Made by a program: the position numbers and the translations under genes. This document shows positions 5,721 to 11,932 of a stretch of DNA of 11,932 nt, in pieces. Position 1 is the first letter of the stretch. Each line of letters opens with the position of its first letter. Source of the stretch: an uncultured Flavonifractor sp. GTDB lineage: Bacteria > Bacillota > Clostridia > Oscillospirales > Oscillospiraceae. The notes beneath the pieces are model-generated. The model had not been told where the DNA came from, did no database searches, and saw only the letters and a list, made by a program, of their open reading frames with translations. The stretch lies in NCBI GenBank assembly GCA_910585415.1, contig CAJUDT010000073.1, forward strand, positions 1-11,932, read 5' to 3'.

Positions 5721-6296
5721 GTGGCGATGGCGGCAATTTGGACTGGAATGGTAGCGGTGTCCGTTCTGGGCGGACTTTTGCTGGGCAATGGACCCGCTGT
5801 GGCGGCGGCGGCGATGGAGGGCGCGGCGGCGGCTGTGGAGCTGTGTCTGTCCATGGCGGGGGTGCTCTGTCTGTGGATGGGCGTGATGGAGGTCCTGCGG
5901 CGCTCTGGTTTGTCAGAGGGACTTTCCCGGCTGCTTCGGCCGGTTTTGCGGTGGCTTTACCCCTCTTTTGCGAAGGATTCGGCGGTGATGGACAGCATCT
6001 CCGCCAACCTCTCCGCCAATCTGCTGGGCCTGGGTAACGCGGCCACCCCCCTGGGGATTCAAGCGGCCCGTCAGATGAGCCGACGGTCACCGGGGGTGGC
6101 CTCCAACGAGCTGTGTATGCTGGTGGTGTGCAATACGGCCTCCGTCCAGTTGATTCCCACGACGGTGGCCAGTGTCCGTCAGGCCGCCGGATGTGCCGCA
6201 CCCTTTGATATTCTGCCTGCTGTCTGGCTGGCATCTGCGCTGTCAGTCACAGTGGGGGTGTTGGCTGCAAAAATTTTTGCAAAATTCTGGAGGTAG
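5721..6296 (+). CDS. spmA: Spore maturation protein A
   Basis: A 191-residue membrane protein of the nucleoside-recognition (Gate) family. After an N-terminal hydrophobic segment come VCLWMG-type helices and the conserved motif ISANLSANLLGLGNAATPLGI, then MLVVCNTASVQLIPTTVASVR, both characteristic of SpmA. In Bacillus, SpmA and SpmB are needed for spore core dehydration and heat resistance; the transported or sensed molecule is not established. GTG 5721 is chosen because the AAGGGGGG run lies nine bases upstream; ATG 5727 gives the same protein two residues shorter but with a 15-base gap. The frame is open much further upstream through AT-rich regulatory sequence that is unlike the family. 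It is followed five bases later by spmB. Confidence 0.93.
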   Translation: MAMAAIWTGMVAVSVLGGLLLGNGPAVAAAAMEGAAAAVELCLSMAGVLCLWMGVMEVLRRSGLSEGLSRLLRPVLRWLYPSFAKDSAVMDSISANLSANLLGLGNAATPLGIQAARQMSRRSPGVASNELCMLVVCNTASVQLIPTTVASVRQAAGCAAPFDILPAVWLASALSVTVGVLAAKIFAKFWR

Positions 6297-6301
6297 TACC
6301 A

Positions 6302-6829
6302 ATGGACCTGCTGTTCACGATGCTGGTTCCCCTGATAATGGCGGCGGTGGCCCTGTACGGAATGGCCCGCCGGGTGGATGTGTACGACGCCTTGGTGCAG
6401 GGGGCCGGGGACGGGCTGGGGGTGCTGGTGAAAATCGTGCCGCCGCTGGTGGGGCTGCTGACGGCGGTCTACATGCTCCGGGCCTCCGGGGTGTTGGAGC
6501 TGGCCTCCGGGGTGCTGGCCCCCGTGCTGGGCCTGCTGGGCATTCCGGCGGAGACGGCCCCCCTGCTCCTGGTGCGCCCGGTCAGCGGCAGCGCCGCCCT
6601 GGGGGTGGGGGCGGAGCTGATTTCCGCCTTTGGCCCGGACTCCCTGGTGGGCCGCACGGCGGCGGTGATGCTGGGCTCCACCGAGACGACCTTTTATACC
6701 ATTGCCGTCTATTTCGGCGCGGCGGGCATTGTGAAAACCCGCTACGCCATTCCGGCGGCGCTGTGCGCCGATCTGGCGGGCTTTATGGCCTCCGCCTGGG
6801 CGGTGCGGGTCATCTTTTACCGGTCGTAA
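6302..6829 (+). CDS. spmB: Spore maturation protein B
   Basis: A 175-residue membrane protein, the partner of SpmA and also a Gate-family member. Diagnostic stretches are the N-terminal LVPLIMAAVALYGMARRVDVYDALVQGA, the helix following KIVPPLVGLLTAVYMLRASG, LLLVRPVSGSAALGV, and the conserved MLGSTETTFYTIAVYFGAAG. Length matches the family. GGAGG lies at the end of spmA about ten bases before the ATG, so the two are translated from one message. It converges with tcdA. Confidence 0.95.
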   Translation: MDLLFTMLVPLIMAAVALYGMARRVDVYDALVQGAGDGLGVLVKIVPPLVGLLTAVYMLRASGVLELASGVLAPVLGLLGIPAETAPLLLVRPVSGSAALGVGAELISAFGPDSLVGRTAAVMLGSTETTFYTIAVYFGAAGIVKTRYAIPAALCADLAGFMASAWAVRVIFYRS

Positions 6830-6841
6830 AAAGCAGAAACG

Positions 6842-6873
6842 CGCCTCCAGAGGATTGAATGCCTCTGGAGGCG
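6842..6873 (-). terminator. Terminator between spmB and tcdA
   Basis: CGCCTCCAGAGG (6842-6853) pairs perfectly with CCTCTGGAGGCG (6862-6873) over an eight-base loop. Reading leftward the stem is followed shortly by TTTCTGCTTTTT, a usable U-tract for tcdA. Rightward there is no T-tract, so for spmB it can only be a weak or Rho-assisted stop. Confidence 0.75.
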
Positions 6874-6889
6874 TCGGACTGTCCAAACG

Positions 6890-7606
6890 TTACGATTCCC
6901 GCTCCGCCAGGGCGGATACCACATCGCCCGCCAGCATCAGCCCTGCCACGGAGGGGACCCATGCCACACTGCCGGGGACGCTCCGCCGGCCGGGCGGGGG
7001 AGCCTCGCGCTGCTCAGGCACGCAGGGCTCTTCCGGGGACCAGAGGACCCGGTGGTGAAGGATTTCCCGTTTTCTCAGCTCCTTGCGTACCACGCGGGCC
7101 AGGGGACAGCCCTCCGTGTGGGACAGGTCCCCAATGCGGAACTGCGCAGGGTCCAGCTTATTCCCGGTGCCCAGGGCGGAGATAACGGGGATTTCCCTGC
7201 GGATGGCCGTCTCAATCAAATCCAGCTTGCAGGACACCAGATCAATGCAGTCCACCAAGTAATCGTACCGGACGGAAAAGAATCGCTCCCGGCGCTCCGC
7301 CTCGTACTTTTCCACCAGGGGAGTCACCCGGCAGTCGGGGTTGATGTCCAGCACCCGCCGGGCCATCGCCTCCGCCTTGGGCTGGCCCAGAGTGGAGACC
7401 AGGGCCTGAAGCTGGCGGTTGCGGTTGGTATTGCCCACCGTATCGTGGTCCACCAGAGTCAGGGCCCCCACACCGGAGCGGGCCAGAGCCTCCGCACACC
7501 AGCTCCCCACACCGCCCAGGCCGAACACCGCCACATGGGCTCCCGCCAGACGCTCCATGGCCTCTGAGCCCAGGAGCATTTCTGTGCGCAAAAACGCTTC
7601 GTTCAT
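6890..7606 (-). CDS. tcdA: tRNA threonylcarbamoyladenosine dehydratase TcdA
   Basis: A 238-residue ThiF/E1-like enzyme that uses ATP to cyclise t6A37 of tRNA to ct6A37. The Rossmann ATP-binding motif is VFGLGGVGSWCAEALARSG (residues 28-46), followed by LVDHDTV (51-57) and the arginine-bearing TNRNRQ (60-65). VDCIDLVSCKLDL (118-130) and ISALGTGNKLDP (142-153) are typical of the TcdA/CsdL group rather than ThiF or MoeB. It is somewhat shorter than the E. coli enzyme. AAAGGTGG precedes the ATG at 7606; the frame is open upstream to 7726 but across a terminator hairpin. No sulfur-transfer partner (CsdA/CsdE type) is present in the window. Confidence 0.93.
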   Translation of the reverse strand: MNEAFLRTEMLLGSEAMERLAGAHVAVFGLGGVGSWCAEALARSGVGALTLVDHDTVGNTNRNRQLQALVSTLGQPKAEAMARRVLDINPDCRVTPLVEKYEAERRERFFSVRYDYLVDCIDLVSCKLDLIETAIRREIPVISALGTGNKLDPAQFRIGDLSHTEGCPLARVVRKELRKREILHHRVLWSPEEPCVPEQREAPPPGRRSVPGSVAWVPSVAGLMLAGDVVSALAERES

Positions 7607-7630
7607 ATTCCGTCCACCTTTCCGCAGAAA

Positions 7631-7662
7631 ACGGGACCACCGCAGGTCTGCGGCGGTCCCGT
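7631..7662 (-). terminator. Terminator of the foldase gene, close upstream of tcdA
   Basis: ACGGGACCACCGCA (7631-7644) and TGCGGCGGTCCCGT (7649-7662) pair with one A/C mismatch around a GGTC loop. On the minus strand a TTTT tract follows. It lies about 130 bases past the foldase stop but only 25 bases before the tcdA ATG, so tcdA needs either read-through or a promoter that fires before this hairpin. Confidence 0.8.
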
Positions 7663-7792
7663 TGTGTGTGCTGTATTGAACCGTCCCTCTCCAAGGGATG
7701 TCCCCGTAACCGGGCAGAGCACCCAAGAGGGCAATCGGTTCGCAGCGGAATCGAAGTTCGTTCAGGGTTCTGCTTCTTGCAAAAGACCCTAC
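7663..7792. other. Intergenic spacer between foldase and tcdA terminator
   Basis: About 130 bases with no convincing gene. Reading leftward, I could not find a -35/-10 pair of good quality to serve tcdA. Confidence 0.5.
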
Positions 7793-9406
7793 TTAGCCCA
7801 CGTACTGGGCGCCGTCGCCGTGGGTGGTTTCCAGGCCCTCAACGAGGCCGTCCATCCAATCGGTCATTTTGTCGTTGCGCAGGGCGGTGTCTGCCGTGAC
7901 CTTCCACAGAGGGGGCTGCCAGCTGTCAAAGTAGATGAGGTGCCAACCCTGCTGACCCTCCTGGGGATTCTCCACAACGGTGGTGTCGCCCGGCTGGCGG
8001 GCGGGGTCCATACACCAGTCGTTGAAAGCGGGGAAGGTCGCGCCCGGATAGACGTTCTCCATCAGACCGCCGTTGGAGGCGGAGCCGCTGTCGTCCGAGT
8101 GCTCCAGCGCCAGAGCGCCGAAGGATTCGGCGGTCTTTGCGCCGCCCTCCCACTGGGCAAGCAGGGAGTCAATCTCGGTCTTGGCGGCGTCCAGGGCCTC
8201 CTGGGAGGGGATGCGGGACTCGTCCACGTCCTCGGTGCTGGCGTCGTCCTCCTGGGTGAGCTCGGCCTTCACCAGAATGTGGCGGATGTTGGCGGTGTTG
8301 CCTTCCTCCAGGTAGCGGTCCAGGAAGAGAACCACGTAATAACCGGAGGAGCTCTCCACCACGGTCACGTCGCCGGCCTTGCGGCCGTCCTCCATGAGCC
8401 AGGTGGCGTAGGTCAGGCCGTAATACATGGCGTTGGAGCTCAAATTGCCTCCGTTAATGCCCTCGGCCAGGGAATAATCCGGGTCCTCTTCATAGTTGGC
8501 CTTGCGGCTCTCGGTCACGTAGTCGGGGGCCAGCTTGATGAACTCGGCCTCCTTGTCGGCGGCTTCCTCCACCAGGGCGGCGAAGCGGTCGGCCTGGGCC
8601 TTGGCGGCCTGGAGGGCGGCGGTGCGCTCTTCCTCGGTGGGCTCCACGGTGTTGCCGTCGGCGTCGGTGGCGGAGGGCGCGGTACCGTCCACGTAGATGG
8701 TGCGGTAATCATAGCTGTCCAGGGAGGCGGCGTTCTCCTTGTAGTAGGCCTCCAGCTCGCTGTCGGTGACCTCCTGGGCGGCGCGGATGCTCATGGAGTA
8801 CCCGTTCACCAGGGCGTTGCGCTCCAAACAGGTCTTGTAGGCGCTGGGGGTCATATACCGGCCATAGTTGGCCTTGAGGAAGCCGCTGTAATCATAGCCG
8901 TACTGGCGTGCGGCGCTCTTCATGCTGGCGATGTTGTCCTCCACCGCCTGCCGGTCCTCGGCGGTGAGGGTGTAGCCATCGGCGGCGGCGGCGTTCTCCA
9001 ACGCGGCCACGGAGGCCATGCTCTCCATCGCCTCGTTCAGGAACTTGTCATAATAGCTCTGGGTCTGTGCCTCGTCCACATACTGGGTCCTGGCGTCCTC
9101 CTGGGGATTGAAGGAGGAGAGATAGTTCTGGGACTCCTGGTTCATGGCGGCGTAGTAATAGTAGGCCACGTCGGTGACGTTGTAGTCCCGTCCGCCTACA
9201 CTGGCGGCGGTGGTTCCGCGCTGAAGGATGCCGGAATTCCAGACCAGCAGGATTACCACCAGAACGGCAATCACCACACCAAGGACGGCGTACAGCGTGC
9301 CGCGGCGCTTGGCGGCCTGCTGCTCGGCCCGCTCCTGGCGCTGCTTCTGGGTCAGGCCCTGGTCGGGGTCATTCTGGCGCTGTTTCTTTTCTCTGGATGC
9401 GCTCAT
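7793..9406 (-). CDS. Membrane-anchored parvulin-type peptidylprolyl isomerase (foldase)
   Basis: A 537-residue extracytoplasmic foldase of the PrsA/SurA type. A basic, Gln-rich cytoplasmic head (residues 1-35) is followed by one transmembrane helix (about 36-57) with no lipobox cysteine, so it is anchored by an uncleaved helix. Residues 70-225 are the SurA-like helical chaperone region. Two parvulin-like modules follow: a degenerate one at about 232-366 lacking the histidine motif, and a canonical one at about 371-495 with NIRHILVK (H376), SNGGLME, FPAFND and WHLIYF (H489). It would assist folding of exported proteins at the outer membrane face. The ATG has GAGAGGA about 12 bases upstream, a little far. 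It has its own promoter and terminator. Confidence 0.9.
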   Translation of the reverse strand: MSASREKKQRQNDPDQGLTQKQRQERAEQQAAKRRGTLYAVLGVVIAVLVVILLVWNSGILQRGTTAASVGGRDYNVTDVAYYYYAAMNQESQNYLSSFNPQEDARTQYVDEAQTQSYYDKFLNEAMESMASVAALENAAAADGYTLTAEDRQAVEDNIASMKSAARQYGYDYSGFLKANYGRYMTPSAYKTCLERNALVNGYSMSIRAAQEVTDSELEAYYKENAASLDSYDYRTIYVDGTAPSATDADGNTVEPTEEERTAALQAAKAQADRFAALVEEAADKEAEFIKLAPDYVTESRKANYEEDPDYSLAEGINGGNLSSNAMYYGLTYATWLMEDGRKAGDVTVVESSSGYYVVLFLDRYLEEGNTANIRHILVKAELTQEDDASTEDVDESRIPSQEALDAAKTEIDSLLAQWEGGAKTAESFGALALEHSDDSGSASNGGLMENVYPGATFPAFNDWCMDPARQPGDTTVVENPQEGQQGWHLIYFDSWQPPLWKVTADTALRNDKMTDWMDGLVEGLETTHGDGAQYVG

Positions 9407-9468
9407 TTGTAGCTTCAGTCCTCTCGATAAATGTTCTCCTGTAAGGGGCTAATCAATCGCGTCTTGCC

Positions 9469-9497
9469 ATTATACAAGAAATCTGCCCAGCTTTCAA
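9469..9497 (-). promoter_or_regulatory. SigA promoter for the foldase gene
   Basis: On the minus strand TTGAAA (9492-9497) and a perfect TATAAT (9469-9474) are spaced by 17 bases. The predicted start is about 55 bases upstream of the foldase ATG. Confidence 0.85.
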
Positions 9498-9556
9498 GCC
9501 CCTAATGCAAGGGTTTTACATTTTGTTCGCAAATTCTGCCGGGGAAGGGGGCAAAA

Positions 9557-9588
9557 AGCGGCGGTCTTCCCAAGGAAGCGCCGCCGCT
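9557..9588 (-). terminator. Terminator of the histidine kinase gene
   Basis: AGCGGCGG (9557-9564) pairs with CCGCCGCT (9581-9588). The inner CTTCC/GGAAG arms (9566-9570 and 9574-9578) extend the stem after a small asymmetric bulge. On the minus strand TTTTT follows immediately. It begins 22 bases beyond the kinase stop, so the foldase downstream is an independent unit. Confidence 0.85.
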
Positions 9589-9609
9589 TATGAAAAAAAT
9601 TGGGAAGAA

Positions 9610-11760
9610 TCACAGAATCAGCGGAGGGAGAGTGGGCAGGCCGTCCCCACCTTTGCCCATGGAATCCTCGGGGAGGGTAACGGAGGCCTTGAACAGGTCC
9701 CCGTCGATGTCCAGCCGGAAGGCGCCCCCCTGGAGCTCCGTCAGGTTCTGGGCAATGGAGAGCCCCAGGCCGGAGCCCTCGGTGGTGCGGGATTCCTCGC
9801 CCCGGACGAAGCGCTCCACCAGCTGGGCGGCGGGAATGTTGAGCTGCTGGCGGGAGATATTTTTGATGGAGAGGATGACGTTTCCCTCCCAGTGCATAAC
9901 GTCCAGATAGACCCGGGTGCCCGCCAGGGCGTATTTGTGGCAGTTGGACAGGAGGTTTTCGATGATGCGCCACAGGTGCCGCCCGTCGGCCCGGACATAG
10001 ACCTCATCCGGCGGGAAGGCGGCCACCAGGGTAAGGCCGCTCTGGGTGAATTTTTCCTCAAATTCCCCCACGGCCTGCTGAACCAGCTGGACCATGCCCA
10101 GGCGCTCCCGGTTGACGGTGAGGTTCCCTGTAGAGGCTTTGGAGGCCTCCACCAGGTCCTCGGTGAGCTTTTTCAGCCGCTGGCTCTTCCGGTCCAGCAC
10201 GGCGATATACTCCGCCGCCGCCGGGTCCTGAATGTCCTGCTTTTTCAGCAAGTCCACATAGTTGATGATGGAGGTGAGGGGGGTTTTCAGGTCGTGGGAG
10301 ACGTTGGTAATGAGCTCGGCCTTGAAGCGCTCGCTTCTGAGCTGTTCCTCCACGGCGGAGCTGATGGCCCCGCCCAGGTCGTTGAGCTGTCCGGCGTGCT
10401 CCCGCAGGTCCCGGTACATGTGTCCGCTGGTGTTGATTTTATAGTCCGGGTCCCCGCCGACGATGTGCCGCAGGCCGTCCTGCACCTGCTTCCACTGGAG
10501 GCACCAGCGGCATATGCCGTAAAGGACTATTCCCTGATAGAGAGGGATGAGGAAGATGGTGAGGGTGGTCAAAAGGGTCCCGGCCAGATAGAGCCCGAAC
10601 AGCGCCGCCGCCCGCCACATCAGGGGCCAGCTGCCGTACAGCTCCCGGCAGATGCGGCCTGCCTGGACGCAGGTCCGCCAAATGACGGTGTTGGTGAACA
10701 GGGTGCGGGTCTTGCAGCGGACCACCAGTGTGAGGATGCCGGCCAGAGTACACCCGCCGATGGCCAGAGAGAAGAGGGCCAGCCCCACTAAGTTTTCGGT
10801 GAAAACCGCGTCGCCGGGGACAGTGGAGCGCAGATTATAGAAGATGGAATCCACGGCGCTTATCAGGGCGGCGGCGATAAAAAACAGGATAACGGCCAGC
10901 AAGTCCAGGGGGATACGGTCGATGTACCCCAGATAAAGGCCCTCCTGGTTTTTCCGCCGTCCGGCGTTGGCACACAGGTAGATGAGAGACGAAATGGCTA
11001 TTGCGTCCATGACCAGAGCGGCCAGGGCAATCAAGGGGAGATACTGGGCGTATTGGACGTAATTCCGGTACATGTCCTGAAAGACGTCCTCCACCTGAAG
11101 GGGGTCGGTGACGCCATATTCCATGGCCAGCACGGCGCTTTTGACGCGGCTGTCCAGGTCCTGGTGGTAGGTCCAATTGTCGTATCCGCTGATGAGCCAG
11201 CCATATTGGGCGGCCTGCTCCGCGTCCTCCGGGCCGAAGGAGATGACCGACCAGTCGGGGAGGTAGATATAAATCAGGCGCCGTTCCCCTGCCTCGTCCC
11301 AGCCGGTGTAGTCGTTGTCGGAAATGGCGGTGCCGCTGGTCAATTCCCGGGAGGTGTAATTGATTTCATGGACGGCGTTTTCCAGAGCCTCTTTGGAGGA
11401 ATCCTGGGGGAGGTTGCTGTAGAGAAGTTCACCGGTGTTATTGTCCAGAAGGCGGACGCGGAAATTGGTATTTTCGGCGGAGAGAGCGCTTTGGTAGACG
11501 GCCAGCGCTTGTTCCTCCAGGTAGGAGAGTTTTTCGCCCCAGCGCTGCTTTTGGAGCAGGGCGGACAGCTCACGCACGGTGTCGGTATAGTAGTCGTACA
11601 AGGTGCGATAGTATTCGCTGCTGTTATAAAAGCCTGCGCCGGTCCAGATTTCGTCCCAGTTGATGAGAGTGAAAATTGTGGCACAAAAACCGGCGGTCCC
11701 CATTATTAGGGCCAGCAAAAGAGCCAGGGCTCGAATTGGTAAAATGCTGCGCTGCTTCAT
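9610..11760 (-). CDS. Multi-pass sensor histidine kinase
   Basis: A 716-residue membrane sensor kinase. A first transmembrane helix (about residues 8-30) leads to an extracellular sensing region of some 200 residues. About four further helices follow (around 238-262, 284-303, 325-347, 384-415). Then come a HAMP-like linker, the phospho-acceptor H-box NVSHDLKTPLTSI with H489, and the HATPase domain with N-box RIIENLLSNCHKYA (598-611) and G-box EGSGLGLSIA (661-670). The usual Asp of the D-box is replaced by Asn in IKNIS, seen in other clostridial kinases of this kind. AAGGAGGT precedes the ATG. The partner response regulator is not in the window and would be expected upstream, beyond the right edge. 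The stimulus is unknown. Confidence 0.94.
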   Translation of the reverse strand: MKQRSILPIRALALLLALIMGTAGFCATIFTLINWDEIWTGAGFYNSSEYYRTLYDYYTDTVRELSALLQKQRWGEKLSYLEEQALAVYQSALSAENTNFRVRLLDNNTGELLYSNLPQDSSKEALENAVHEINYTSRELTSGTAISDNDYTGWDEAGERRLIYIYLPDWSVISFGPEDAEQAAQYGWLISGYDNWTYHQDLDSRVKSAVLAMEYGVTDPLQVEDVFQDMYRNYVQYAQYLPLIALAALVMDAIAISSLIYLCANAGRRKNQEGLYLGYIDRIPLDLLAVILFFIAAALISAVDSIFYNLRSTVPGDAVFTENLVGLALFSLAIGGCTLAGILTLVVRCKTRTLFTNTVIWRTCVQAGRICRELYGSWPLMWRAAALFGLYLAGTLLTTLTIFLIPLYQGIVLYGICRWCLQWKQVQDGLRHIVGGDPDYKINTSGHMYRDLREHAGQLNDLGGAISSAVEEQLRSERFKAELITNVSHDLKTPLTSIINYVDLLKKQDIQDPAAAEYIAVLDRKSQRLKKLTEDLVEASKASTGNLTVNRERLGMVQLVQQAVGEFEEKFTQSGLTLVAAFPPDEVYVRADGRHLWRIIENLLSNCHKYALAGTRVYLDVMHWEGNVILSIKNISRQQLNIPAAQLVERFVRGEESRTTEGSGLGLSIAQNLTELQGGAFRLDIDGDLFKASVTLPEDSMGKGGDGLPTLPPLIL

Positions 11761-11836
11761 AGGGGGTACCTCCTTTTTGGTTTTTGCGTTTTCTGCGGTG
11801 GTCTTTGCGCTCTGTTGGCTGGTCCGGGCTCTTCAA

Positions 11837-11928
11837 GGGGGTCGGTGCTTCTTCCATGGTACTCTCTGCGTTTCGTTTTCTGGTCCAGCCTCCGGCGGCC
11901 TACTTTCCAGCGAAGGAAAGTAGGCAAA
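11837..11928 (-). repeat. Hairpin-headed dispersed repeat, right copy
   Basis: This is the inverted partner of the repeat at 1-92. On the minus strand it starts TTTGCCTACTTTCC, has the identical 11-bp stem (11898-11908 with 11915-11925) around a six-base loop differing at one base, and keeps the CCGCCGGAGGC and GGAAGAAGCACC tail blocks. It points toward the histidine kinase, whose ATG lies 76 bases after the repeat. One substitution creates an ATG at 11857 that opens a very basic reading frame running into the kinase start region; I do not regard this as a demonstrated gene. No promoter was recognised between the repeat and the kinase. Confidence 0.8.
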
Positions 11929-11932
11929 GTTC

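Noticed and set aside
7664..9412. A 582-codon open frame on the plus strand covering the entire foldase gene
   Set aside because: The repetitive Gly/Val/Leu composition is what antisense reading of GC-rich, Glu/Ala/Tyr-rich codons produces. The foldase on the other strand has coherent domains, a promoter and a terminator.
9505..10791. A 428-codon plus-strand frame opposite the histidine kinase
   Set aside because: It is a mirror of the kinase coding sequence and crosses the kinase terminator; no motif or ribosome site supports it.
1..11932. A composite transposon or genomic island spanning the inverted repeats
   Set aside because: No transposase, integrase, recombinase or target duplication is visible, and the enclosed genes are largely chromosomal housekeeping with conserved rsmI-abrB order.

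Overview
The window looks like a GC-rich, endospore-forming member of the Clostridia, most likely an Oscillospiraceae relative of the Flavonifractor/Oscillibacter type. The evidence is spmA-spmB, two spore-coat-like genes and an AbrB protein whose first 50 or so residues are close to the Bacillus one, combined with high GC in coding regions, AT-rich regulatory islands and clear SigA-type promoters. No database search was possible; family names come from motif recognition.

Layout. Positions 1-92 hold one copy of a hairpin-containing repeat. It is followed by a tight plus-strand unit: an alpha/beta-hydrolase (137-904), an ATP-grasp ligase (953-2227) and a lower-GC SMI1/KNR4 (SUKH) protein (2229-2630), closed by a bidirectional terminator at 2664-2697. 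Two tiny spore-coat-like genes read leftward (3203 to 2748). Diverging from them is trmB (3362-4048), with its own promoter and terminator, then rsmI (4217-5053), with a near-ideal promoter at 4111-4139. rsmI converges on abrB (5475 to 5233), an order also found in Bacillus subtilis. The abrB/spmA intergenic region is an AT-rich regulatory island with a SigA promoter for abrB, a SigE-like element for spmA and a perfect 23-bp palindrome. spmA-spmB (5721-6829) converge on tcdA (7606 to 6890). Further right, all leftward, are a membrane-anchored foldase with two parvulin-like modules (9406 to 7793) and a large multi-pass sensor histidine kinase (11760 to 9610). A second copy of the repeat (11837-11928, opposite orientation) lies just upstream of the kinase.

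How it fits together. Most of the segment is ordinary housekeeping (tRNA and 16S rRNA methylation, t6A37 cyclisation to ct6A37, protein folding) and sporulation functions in short, independently terminated units. The unusual parts are (i) the matching 92-nt repeats at both ends, each pointing into the 5' side of an unrelated gene; (ii) the uncharacterised hydrolase/ATP-grasp pair with a translationally adjacent SUKH gene; and (iii) the dense dyad and TGGAA-motif architecture around abrB and spmA. I see no rRNA, tRNA, CRISPR array, transposase or phage gene.
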